8,492 nucleotides of DNA, taken from contig DGUF01000184.1 in assembly GCA_002394525.1 (NCBI GenBank), positions 1 through 8,492 on the forward strand. Reading direction: 5' to 3'. The notes beneath the pieces were generated by a model. That model was not told where the DNA came from, made no database searches, and saw only the letters and a list, made by a program, of their open reading frames with translations. Both the position numbers and the translations under genes were made by a program. Positions 1-6,438 of the stretch are shown piece by piece (position 1 is the stretch's first letter; each line of letters starts with the position of its first letter). The DNA comes from Lachnospiraceae bacterium UBA4317 (GTDB lineage: Bacteria > Bacillota_A > Clostridia > Lachnospirales > Lachnospiraceae).

Positions 1-873
1 CTGGAGAAGCTCCCCGGCAATGCCGCGACGGAGGCCATGATCTCCATTTTCCGGGAGACGGAGGGCAAAAAAGAGAAGCTGGAGGTCCTCAGGAAGATCG
101 AATGGTGCGAGGAGTCCCGCTCGTTTTTCCGGGACCTGGCTCAGAACAGCGAGGACATGGATCTCAGGGAGGCGGCCGTCCTCAGACTGGTCTATCCGGA
201 CTGCCGGGACCTGCTGCTTCAGCTGCTGGAAAATGAGAGGGTCCATACGATCCGCATTGCCGCGCTGGAAAAGCTGCCCGTGCCTGAGGAGACGGAAGCA
301 GTATCAAGGGCAGCGCTCAGCGACCTGGACAGGTCTGTCCGAAGGGAAGCACTCAGGAAACTGACTTATCCGGACAGCCGGGAGACCCTTCTTCACGCCG
401 CCGCGGAGGATGAGGAAGAGGACAACCGTGTCCTTGCCATGGAACAGCTTTCTCTGCCTCAGGAGCGCGAGGCGGTGGAAAGATTTGCCCTGAATGATCC
501 CGAAGTGAAAGCCCGCCGCAGGGCGCTGGACAGGCTGGAAAAAGCAGATTCGCGGGAAACCATCGAAAAGGCGGCATTGGAGGACAAAGACGCCTTCAAC
601 AGGCGCCAGGCCCTGCAAAAACTCACCTACAAAAAGTCGAAAGGGATCCTGCGGAGGGCTGCCCTGGAGGACAAGGAGAAGGACAATCGCAGAGCTGCCC
701 TGGACCAGCTTCTGGATCATGGAGAAAAGAAAACAATGGAAGAGGTCGCGAAAAAGGACGAGGACAAGGACCTCCGGGCTCTGGCCCTGAAGCAGCTGTC
801 CTACCCTGCCTCCAGGGAGGCCCTGATCTATGTAGCGACGCATGACAAGGAGGAAGACCTGAAGCGGACCGCC
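1..873 (+). repeat. Ten in-frame 87-nt (29-residue) HEAT-like repeat units
   Basis: Units begin at bases 1, 88, 178, 265, 352, 439, 526, 613, 700 and 787. All are 29 codons except the second, which has 30. The shared pattern is LxxLxxPxxRExxxxxA, then an acidic turn (ALEDKD, AAEDEE, ALNDPE, ATHDKE), then (D/N)xRRxA leading into the next LxxL. Spaced leucine/alanine positions with an acidic turn and a following Arg are typical of HEAT_2-type helical pairs. The copies are divergent at DNA level, so this is an old protein repeat array and not a recent tandem duplication. The array runs off the left edge. Confidence 0.85.
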
Positions 874-2424
874 AGAGAGCAGATGCCCTGGATGAAGGAG
901 CCGGAGCCCTGGGGGCATTTCATGACGGAACCCAGGTTCAGCTTCGGACTCTATCCCACCGGCCCCACAGAGGATGACCGCCTCAAGGGGGCGATCGCCC
1001 TGGCCCGGAATCCCATCGTGCCCACGGACGTGGTCCTCCGCAAGCTCTGCACCCAGATCCAGGACGGCGTGTCCGCCGAGTCCGGATCCGTGACCCTGAG
1101 CATCGCGGGCTGGTCGGCGGCGGCCCTGGGCCGGATCCTGACGGCGCAGATGAAGCCGGAGGACATCGCGCCCAACCAGAAGCGCTTTCCAAAGGCGATC
1201 GACCGCCATAACGAGACCCTCGGGAAGATCCGGGAGCTCCAGGACCGGCTCAGGCCCTACGAGGGCAGGAAGGTCTCCGACCTGGCCGGGATTGAGCGCA
1301 GCAATGTGGAGGATATGATCAACACTTTGAACGGGTACCGCTACGAGCTTGAAAAAGGACTGGGCTGGTACATGGTCGACAACGGAGACCGGCCCTTCGC
1401 CTACCTGGCCCACATCCTGCGGGACAGCCAGACCCGCGTCCCCCGCTTCATCAAGCAGGGCGTCATCATGGGCCTGGTGGACTGGCTGGCCGCCAACGCC
1501 TCCCATCCGGAGGCCAAAAAGCTGTTGGAGACCGTGGTCGCCGTCCGCGCCGACCTGATCCGGTCCGACAGCGACCTGAGCTTCTACGAAGTGCGTGTCC
1601 CTTCCGACTGCCCCCGGGATGCCTACGCGGCCCTGCTCGCGGACGTCCTGCACTGCGCGAATCCGTCCGTCACCTTCTGTGACACGGGCGAGCTTTTGTC
1701 CATCGCGGAAGAGGAGGTGCCCGGCTGCATGGACATGCTCCGCGTCTGTCCCCTGCGTCTGATCGACCCCGTGAACCGGCAGACCCTGGGCTTCTACAAG
1801 TTCAACCCCTACGTGCACGCCATGTGGACCCAGTACCAGCCGCCGCTTAACACGGGCAAGGTCATCGCCCGCTACCACGAGGTGGACGACCGGACCAAGC
1901 CCCTCAGCTCCGGCCTCAACCTCCAGCTCTTCCGGGATCCCTACGGGGTCATTCCGACCATCTTCCACGAGTACCAGCACTTCATGGGTGACCCCAATGA
2001 GGCCAGCGTCTTCCTCAAGACCCAGATGTTCTCGATCCGCTTTTACAAGAAATACCGCAGCGCCAACGCGAAGGCGGACGGCGTCTTCGCGCAGATGACC
2101 TCCATGCTGGGCCTGCCGCCCGCAGTGGAGAAGATCGGAGCCCTCAACAATATCATCCGCCAGTGCTACGGGGAGCAGCACCCTCAGAGCGTGGCGGAGG
2201 CCCATGCCGACGCCCGGCTGGCCGACCTGAACAAGGGAATCGAGGATGTCAACAGGAAACAGACCTGGGACAAGGATATCCGCTTCCCTCTGTTTGCGGA
2301 TAAGGAGGACGAGAAGAACCGCGACCTCATCAGGGAGATCATTATCCGTTTTGACACCGTGCCCAAATCCATCACGGACCGGGAATTTACCGAGATCCTG
2401 GAGGCGGACGCAGAGACAGCTTAA
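1..2424 (+). CDS. HEAT-like repeat protein with C-terminal zincin-like HExxH motif (5' partial)
   Basis: The frame is open from base 1. The first ATG (base 37) falls inside a repeat unit, so the true start lies upstream and no RBS is visible. Residue numbers here count from that ATG. Ten HEAT-like units fill bases 1-873 and should form a helical solenoid for protein binding. Residues of about 290-640 match nothing I recognise. Residues 644-648 read HEYQH, then FMGDPNE, giving HExxHxxG with N654/E655 close behind. This is the zinc-binding and catalytic signature of zincin metallopeptidases, and E655 or N654 could be the third ligand. A charged tail ends at TAA (2422-2424). I see no transmembrane segment in the visible part, and the true N-terminus is missing, so location is unknown. 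A cytoplasmic peptidase that captures substrates through the solenoid is an inference. The gene converges on the next gene across a shared terminator. That it is a gene is near certain; its function is not. Confidence 0.85.
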   Translation: MEKLPGNAATEAMISIFRETEGKKEKLEVLRKIEWCEESRSFFRDLAQNSEDMDLREAAVLRLVYPDCRDLLLQLLENERVHTIRIAALEKLPVPEETEAVSRAALSDLDRSVRREALRKLTYPDSRETLLHAAAEDEEEDNRVLAMEQLSLPQEREAVERFALNDPEVKARRRALDRLEKADSRETIEKAALEDKDAFNRRQALQKLTYKKSKGILRRAALEDKEKDNRRAALDQLLDHGEKKTMEEVAKKDEDKDLRALALKQLSYPASREALIYVATHDKEEDLKRTAREQMPWMKEPEPWGHFMTEPRFSFGLYPTGPTEDDRLKGAIALARNPIVPTDVVLRKLCTQIQDGVSAESGSVTLSIAGWSAAALGRILTAQMKPEDIAPNQKRFPKAIDRHNETLGKIRELQDRLRPYEGRKVSDLAGIERSNVEDMINTLNGYRYELEKGLGWYMVDNGDRPFAYLAHILRDSQTRVPRFIKQGVIMGLVDWLAANASHPEAKKLLETVVAVRADLIRSDSDLSFYEVRVPSDCPRDAYAALLADVLHCANPSVTFCDTGELLSIAEEEVPGCMDMLRVCPLRLIDPVNRQTLGFYKFNPYVHAMWTQYQPPLNTGKVIARYHEVDDRTKPLSSGLNLQLFRDPYGVIPTIFHEYQHFMGDPNEASVFLKTQMFSIRFYKKYRSANAKADGVFAQMTSMLGLPPAVEKIGALNNIIRQCYGEQHPQSVAEAHADARLADLNKGIEDVNRKQTWDKDIRFPLFADKEDEKNRDLIREIIIRFDTVPKSITDREFTEILEADAETA

Positions 2425-2466
2425 AGAAGCATGTCCAGGTGTCTGAGAGGAGGCAGCATCCTTTAA

Positions 2467-2505
2467 AAAACCGTGCCCTGCTCACGAAAAGCGGGGCACG
2501 GTTTT
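2467..2505. terminator. Bidirectional Rho-independent terminator between convergent genes
   Basis: The left arm AAAACCGTGCCC (2467-2478) pairs perfectly with GGGCACGGTTTT (2494-2505). The stem can extend inward by four more pairs including one T-G wobble, leaving a 7-nt loop CACGAAA. The A-run on one side and T-run on the other supply a U-tract in both directions. It sits 42 bp after the stop of the HEAT-repeat gene and 86 bp after the stop of the minus-strand gene, so it probably serves both. Confidence 0.9.
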
Positions 2506-2591
2506 ATGCTGTCCGGGGCGGATGCGCAGGGGCCCGGCAGGTCAGGTCCGGCAAAAAGTCCGGTAGAAGACCGGCCGATGTGTGGCTCGGG

Positions 2592-4394
2592 TCAGGCCCG
2601 GAAGGACCTGAGCTTCTTGTGGAGGTTGCCCTTGCTGCAGGCCAGGTCCATCTCTCCGTTTTTACAGTCGATGTAGATATCGCCGTTTTCGGCGTTTCTG
2701 GCCACGACCGCGCCGACCTCCTCCAGGCGCTTCCTGGTGGCTCCCCGGCCGGACCGCTCGAAGTGGTGGTAGTTGGAAAAGGCGATCTTTGGCATGACGG
2801 CCTTGCAGATGGCGGGATTGCAGGCGTTGGCATCCCCGTGCCACTGGCACTTGAAGATATCCGCGCGCAGGCCCCCCACAGCCTTGATCAGCAGGTTGTT
2901 GGCCTCATTCTGCAGGTCTCCGGCGGAGTGGAAGATGACCTTGCCGTCCAGGGTGAACCTGGTCACGATCGACTGGTTGTTGACGAAGTGATGTTCGTCG
3001 TGCTCGGGGAGGGCGGAAGCGGGGGCCTGCCAGACGCAGTCACAGCGGATCTTCCCCACGGTGAAGCCCTTACCGGCCTTGAGGTAGGTGCAGGAGGCGC
3101 CGTATTTTTTTGCCTTCCGCTCCTGGCTGCGGATCGCGCTGGCGTAGGTCTTCTGGTACTTGTCCAGGCCGGAGGTGTCGGGCAGGTAGAGGGCCTTGAC
3201 CTTGAAGCTGTTGAAGACGTCCGTGAGGGCGCCGTAGTGGTCGCCGTGGGCGTGGGAGATGACGACGGCGTCGATGGTCCGGATGCCGGCGGCCCGGAGC
3301 TTTTTGACGGTCTTGCCGGTCTTCTTGGCCGTGTCGATCAGAACGACATGTTCGATCGTCTTGTCATCCGCGCCGTACTGGATGATGGCGGTCGCATCGC
3401 CGAACTGGGTCTCGTCGCCTTCAAAGAACCAGACGCCCCAGACCCTGATCCGTGGGTGTCCGTCCCCGGAAGCCGGCTCTTTTTGGGGAGGGGTCTCCTG
3501 CTTTTTCTGGTCCTGGCGGTTTCTGACAAGCTCGTCGACCATGGCCTGGACCTTGCCGGCGTCGTAGCCGTTGAAGCGAAGGAGGAGACGGCGGACGGCG
3601 CCTTTGCCGTAGATATCGGCCAGGACATCCTCCGCGGCATCGGCCAGGCTTTTTCCGGCGCGGCCGGCGAGGGCGTTGATGGCGGCCTGGGCCTCATTGG
3701 CGAAGGGCCCCATCCGCTCCGTGCGGTAGTCCTCTTTGCCGGCCCTTCCGGCTATGATGTAGACGGCCATGTCGCGGGATTCCAGCTCCATTTTGCCCCA
3801 GACCCGGTTGATCTCCTGCTGGATGAGGGCGACGTTCTTCTCCCCGAAAACAGAGAGCTGCTTTTCTCTGACAGTCCCGGAGCCGTAGACGCCCAGCATA
3901 CACTCCGCGGCGGCCAGGGTGACCTGCAGGTCATCCATGGGATCCATGGGCGCATATTTGGGCCGGACCCTTCCCAGGATCGACCTGCCGGACCTGGTCC
4001 TGCGCCTGCAGGTATCCCGGCTGATCTGCTTATAGTTACCGCACAGATCAACATTGGCGCCCAGGGCCAGCTCCGTGTGGTTGGGGGTGCCGTCCTTCGC
4101 GGCGAAGACGATCAGGTCTCCGGGGAGGATGTCCCCGGTCCCGGTTTTCCAGATGCCCAGCTTTTCCGCGTTCTTTTTGAGGGTCCCGGAGCTCTGGGCG
4201 CAGCCTCCGACCAGGTCGATGCCGCCCGCGTCGTAGAGGATGGCCATGCATGTCTCCGTGCACCACTCGTCGGTCATCTTCGCATTGTGTCCGTGTTTGT
4301 TGAGGGTGCTGATGACATCCTGGTGGGCCGTCAGAGATCCATCATATTTTGCTGCTGCCGTCAGTACATCCCAGACTGTACACTTTGCTGCCAT
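2592..4394 (-). CDS. CHAP-like peptidase/amidase, three CW_7-like wall-binding repeats, ComEC-like metallo-beta-lactamase domain
   Basis: Three modules can be read. Residues of about 1-148 resemble the CHAP/NlpC-like endolysin fold: catalytic Cys candidate in DEWC (C45), the PGDLIVF core strand (91-97), catalytic His in NHTEL (H106), and a closing GRVRPKY. Residues 154-200, 203-244 and 248-290 are three CW_7-like repeats of the Cpl-7 lysozyme type, a muropeptide-binding module. After a charged linker (292-315), residues of about 316-590 form a metallo-beta-lactamase fold of the ComEC/Rec2 type: HAHGDH (381-386), NNQS (472-475), SAGD with D493, and WHGD with H519 where relatives have HHG. This predicts a peptidoglycan-targeted hydrolase carrying a phosphodiesterase- or nuclease-like domain. 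I see no Sec signal or membrane segment, so export would need a holin or another route. The ATG follows AGGAAGG closely, with AAAGGAG 11 nt upstream. It has its own promoter at 4523-4551. Module order is secure; the substrate of the last domain is unknown. Confidence 0.88.
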   Translation of the reverse strand: MAAKCTVWDVLTAAAKYDGSLTAHQDVISTLNKHGHNAKMTDEWCTETCMAILYDAGGIDLVGGCAQSSGTLKKNAEKLGIWKTGTGDILPGDLIVFAAKDGTPNHTELALGANVDLCGNYKQISRDTCRRRTRSGRSILGRVRPKYAPMDPMDDLQVTLAAAECMLGVYGSGTVREKQLSVFGEKNVALIQQEINRVWGKMELESRDMAVYIIAGRAGKEDYRTERMGPFANEAQAAINALAGRAGKSLADAAEDVLADIYGKGAVRRLLLRFNGYDAGKVQAMVDELVRNRQDQKKQETPPQKEPASGDGHPRIRVWGVWFFEGDETQFGDATAIIQYGADDKTIEHVVLIDTAKKTGKTVKKLRAAGIRTIDAVVISHAHGDHYGALTDVFNSFKVKALYLPDTSGLDKYQKTYASAIRSQERKAKKYGASCTYLKAGKGFTVGKIRCDCVWQAPASALPEHDEHHFVNNQSIVTRFTLDGKVIFHSAGDLQNEANNLLIKAVGGLRADIFKCQWHGDANACNPAICKAVMPKIAFSNYHHFERSGRGATRKRLEEVGAVVARNAENGDIYIDCKNGEMDLACSKGNLHKKLRSFRA

Positions 4395-4441
4395 AATCCT
4401 TCCTGCTCCTTTCCTGAAAATATGTCGTGCGGGTCCGGCCG

Positions 4442-4463
4442 GCGGGGATGCATAAGATCCCGC
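4442..4463 (-). promoter_or_regulatory. Leader hairpin upstream of the hydrolase gene
   Basis: GCGGGGAT (4442-4449) can pair with ATCCCGC (4457-4463) with one bulged G and a 7-nt loop. It lies in the predicted leader of about 120 nt, roughly 50 nt before the ATG. It does not cover the RBS and has no U-tract. A regulatory role is only a possibility. Confidence 0.3.
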
Positions 4464-4522
4464 GTAAAAGTGCCTGACCGCCTCTTCCTTCTGGCCTTTC
4501 CATCACATTCTTTCTATATTCT

Positions 4523-4551
4523 ATTATATATTTCCTCTCTCCGCTTTCCAA
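4523..4551 (-). promoter_or_regulatory. Sigma-A-like promoter for the CHAP/CW_7/MBL gene
   Basis: Read on the minus strand, TTGGAA (4551-4546) is followed by a 17-nt spacer and a perfect TATAAT (4528-4523). Transcription would start near 4516 and give a leader of about 120 nt. The -10 is consensus, the -35 matches four of six positions, and the spacing is ideal. Confidence 0.8.
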
Positions 4552-4566
4552 TCAGGAAAGCAATAA

Positions 4567-4600
4567 GAGTGAAAAAACGTTCGATAGCGTTTTTTCACTC
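4567..4600. repeat. Perfect 13-bp inverted repeat between divergent promoters
   Basis: GAGTGAAAAAACG (4567-4579) pairs with CGTTTTTTCACTC (4588-4600) around the 8-nt loop TTCGATAG. It has the A-tract/T-tract shape of a bidirectional terminator but only a short GC core. It is upstream of both flanking genes, so it has no obvious transcript to end. It may insulate the two promoters, bind a regulator, or be the end of a repeat element. Its right arm is also the left part of the 27-bp direct repeat. Confidence 0.7.
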
Positions 4601-4615
4601 CGGTGCCTGTGCCGC
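4589..4615. repeat. 27-bp direct repeat, copy 1
   Basis: The stretch begins GTTTTTTCACTCC and ends CTGTGCCGC. It is identical over 27 bases to 6331-6357 and in the same orientation. This copy overlaps the right arm of the inverted repeat 4567-4600. It lies 237 bp before the transporter start. Exact identity over this length in unrelated noncoding positions points to an interspersed repeat element or a local duplication. Confidence 0.85.
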
Positions 4616-4724
4616 AAAACTGTCCGGGCACTGTTGACCACACCGGAGAACCCTTTGCGGGCTTGCTCCCCGCGCTGCCGCTCCGGCGGGCGGCATGGAC
4701 GGAGAGAGGGCGGAAGATTGGCGG

Positions 4725-4753
4725 TTGCAGAAAAAGAACCTTTAGCATACAAT
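4725..4753 (+). promoter_or_regulatory. Sigma-A-like promoter for the SNF transporter gene
   Basis: TTGCAG (4725-4730), a 17-nt spacer and TACAAT (4748-4753) form a plausible vegetative promoter. The -10 matches five of six consensus bases and the -35 is weaker. Transcription would start near 4760, giving a leader of about 90 nt before the ATG at 4853. Confidence 0.65.
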
Positions 4754-4852
4754 ACCAAAGAATGTGCAAATATGCGGGACTGTAGAAACGAGACCGGTCC
4801 CGACCGGATACAGAAATAACATCAGCAGAGCGATTGGAAGGCGGTCAGACAG

Positions 4853-6292
4853 ATGGGAAAGAGCAGTCAGCGCAGAGAAAACAGGCATCACAGGAGAAAG
4901 GAAGGGGGCTTTACAGGACAGATCGGTTTTGTCATGGCGGCGGCCGGAAGCGCGGTCGGTGTCGGAAACCTGTGGAGGTTCCCCTATCTGGCGGCCAAGG
5001 ACGGAGGCGGCCTCTTTATCCTGGTCTACCTGGTTCTGGCGCTCACGTTCGGCTTTACCCTGCTGACCTCCGACATAGCGATCGGCCGCCGGACCGGGAT
5101 GAACTCTATCAATGCCTACGGGCAGATGCGGCCCCGCTGGCGTTTTCTGGGGATCATCACCTTTCTGGTCCCGGTCCTGATCATGACCTATTACGCGGTC
5201 ATCGGAGGCTGGATCACGAGATATATCGTCGTCTATCTGGCCGGCCAGGGAGATGAGGCCGCGGTGGACTCCTATTTTACCTCCTTTATCACATCGCCGC
5301 TGCAGGCATCCATGTACGCGGTCATCTTTATGCTTTTGACTGCCTGGGTCGTTTTTAACGGCGTGGAAAAAGGGATTGAAAAGTACTCCCGGATCCTGAT
5401 GCCGGTCCTCCTGGTCATGATCATTGCCATCGCCGTATTCTCGCTCACGCTGAAAAATACGGACGCGTCGGGCGTGACGCGGACGGGCCTGCAGGGGCTG
5501 GCGGTCTATCTCAAGCCCGACCTGTCCGGGATGACAGCCGGGCGCTTCATGCAGATCCTGCTCGATGCCATGAGCCAGATCTTCTTTTCCCTGAGTGTTT
5601 CCATGGGCATCATGATCACCTATGGATCCTATATCAATAAGAATGTCGATATCAATACCTCCGTCCACCAGATCGAATACTTCGATTCGGGCGTGGCCCT
5701 GCTGGCGGGTATGATGATCATTCCCTCCATTTTCGTCTTCGAGGGGATTGAGGGCATGAAGGCGGGGCCCAGCCTCATGTTTGTCTCCCTGCCCAAGGTC
5801 TTCAACGCCATGCCCGGCTTCGGTTTTATCGTGGGCCTGCTGTTTTTCCTGATGGCGGGATTCGCGGCGCTGACCAGCTGCGTGTCGGTCCTGGAGACCA
5901 TTGTGGCCAACTGCATGGAGATCTTCCACGCGGGCCGCAGGCGGACCACCATCCTGCTGACCATTGTCTACACTGCCGCTTCGGTCATCATCGCCCTGGG
6001 CTACAGCGTCTTTTATGTGGAGATCCCCCTGCCCAACGGCAGTATGGCCCAGATCCTGGACCTGATGGACTATATCAGCAACAGCCTCATGATGCCCTTT
6101 ATCTCCCTCCTGTCCTCGATCCTGATCGGCTGGGTCGTCGGACCTGCCTGGATTGTGGAGGAGGTTGAGTACGGGCACAGGACCTTCCGCATGAAGACGC
6201 TCTACGCGGTCATGATCCGCTATATCGTGCCCGTGATGATGTTCGTCCTCTTCCTGCAGTCGACCGGGATCCTGGGCTGGATCCTGAAGTGA
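4853..6292 (+). CDS. Sodium-dependent transporter, SNF (neurotransmitter:sodium symporter) family
   Basis: This 479-residue membrane protein belongs to the LeuT/SNF family (TC 2.A.22), which imports amino acids or related compounds with sodium. The TM1 signature GSAVGVGNLWRFPY is at residues 32-45, with A34 and N39 at the LeuT sodium-1 positions. TM6 contains FSLSVSMGIMITYGSY, with S246 where LeuT has T254. TM8 contains ALTSCVSV, with T341 and S342 matching the LeuT sodium-2 residues. Hydrophobic segments fit 11 or 12 helices, and the length is normal for bacterial members. The N-terminus is short and basic (RRENRHHRRK), consistent with a cytoplasmic start. The ATG has GGAAGG 11 nt upstream, a slightly long spacing. 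A promoter lies at 4725-4753, and copies of a 27-bp repeat sit on both sides of the gene. Family assignment is very secure; substrate cannot be read from sequence, and no adjacent catabolic gene suggests one. Confidence 0.95.
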   Translation: MGKSSQRRENRHHRRKEGGFTGQIGFVMAAAGSAVGVGNLWRFPYLAAKDGGGLFILVYLVLALTFGFTLLTSDIAIGRRTGMNSINAYGQMRPRWRFLGIITFLVPVLIMTYYAVIGGWITRYIVVYLAGQGDEAAVDSYFTSFITSPLQASMYAVIFMLLTAWVVFNGVEKGIEKYSRILMPVLLVMIIAIAVFSLTLKNTDASGVTRTGLQGLAVYLKPDLSGMTAGRFMQILLDAMSQIFFSLSVSMGIMITYGSYINKNVDINTSVHQIEYFDSGVALLAGMMIIPSIFVFEGIEGMKAGPSLMFVSLPKVFNAMPGFGFIVGLLFFLMAGFAALTSCVSVLETIVANCMEIFHAGRRRTTILLTIVYTAASVIIALGYSVFYVEIPLPNGSMAQILDLMDYISNSLMMPFISLLSSILIGWVVGPAWIVEEVEYGHRTFRMKTLYAVMIRYIVPVMMFVLFLQSTGILGWILK

Positions 6293-6294
6293 CC

Positions 6295-6309
6295 GCGCTG
6301 TCACAGCGC
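6295..6309. repeat. Short palindrome just after the transporter stop
   Basis: GCGCTGT and ACAGCGC flank a single C, starting 3 bp after the transporter stop codon. As RNA it would form a 6-bp stem with a 3-nt loop. Only three T residues follow, so it is at best a weak terminator or an RNA 3'-end stabiliser that could reduce read-through into the next gene. Confidence 0.45.
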
Positions 6310-6330
6310 ATTTGCGGGACGGCGGAAGCG

Positions 6331-6357
6331 GTTTTTTCACTCCGGTGCCTGTGCCGC
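6331..6357. repeat. 27-bp direct repeat, copy 2
   Basis: Identical over 27 bases and in the same orientation to 4589-4615. This copy lacks the inverted-repeat left arm seen at copy 1. It begins 39 bp after the transporter stop and ends 81 bp before the TTG start of the pseudouridine synthase gene. Flanking bases differ between the copies, so the conserved unit is short and sharply bounded. Confidence 0.85.
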
Positions 6358-6385
6358 GGGACCGTGCACCTGTGATCGCAATGTG

Positions 6386-6430
6386 GTGCCGCTCTTTCGA
6401 GCGGTGCTGTCGGAAGGAGAAAAAAGGAGA
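6386..6430 (+). promoter_or_regulatory. Leader hairpin and RBS that set the TTG start of the pseudouridine synthase
   Basis: CCGCTC (6389-6394) pairs with GAGCGG (6399-6404) around a TTTC loop, and three more pairs (two of them G-U) extend the stem to 6386-6407. A second GTGCCGC at 6351-6357, the tail of the 27-bp repeat, could pair with the same GCGGTGC arm as an alternative fold. The RBS AGGAGA (6425-6430) follows, 8 nt before TTG at 6439. An in-frame TGA at 6433-6435 rules out any earlier start. Confidence 0.55.
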
Positions 6431-6438
6431 CCTGACAC

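Larger units (their letters stand above)
4395..4852. other. Divergent intergenic region, 458 bp
   Basis: The region separates the minus-strand hydrolase gene from the plus-strand transporter gene. From left to right it holds the hydrolase leader with a small hairpin, the minus-strand promoter, a perfect 13-bp inverted repeat, the first copy of a 27-bp direct repeat, a GC-rich stretch with short stem-loops (for example TGCCGC 4676-4681 with GCGGCA 4690-4695), the plus-strand promoter, and a leader of about 90 nt. I see no convincing small gene in it. Confidence 0.7.

Noticed and set aside
1..873. CRISPR-like or tandem DNA repeat array
   Set aside because: The 87-nt periodicity is a protein-level repeat inside an open frame. 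The units are divergent in DNA and there are no spacers.
304..2205. A 633-codon open frame on the - strand opposite the HEAT-repeat gene
   Set aside because: No domains, and a His/Gln/Gly-rich composition typical of antisense reading of GC-rich codons. The opposite strand carries the regular repeats and the HEYQH motif.
2592..4394. Prophage origin for the lysin-like gene
   Set aside because: No holin, integrase, structural phage gene or attachment-site-like repeat is visible here. A phage ancestry is possible for the domains but not supported by this window.
2439..4637. A 732-codon open frame on the + strand opposite the CHAP/CW_7/MBL gene
   Set aside because: Its translation is low-complexity (Val/Gly/Asp-rich) without recognisable domains. 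The minus-strand frame has clear motifs, an RBS and a consensus promoter. It is an antisense shadow of a GC-rich gene.
6295..6309. Strong terminator after the transporter gene
   Set aside because: The palindrome leaves a 3-nt loop and is followed by only three T residues. I list it as a short palindrome and do not call it a terminator.
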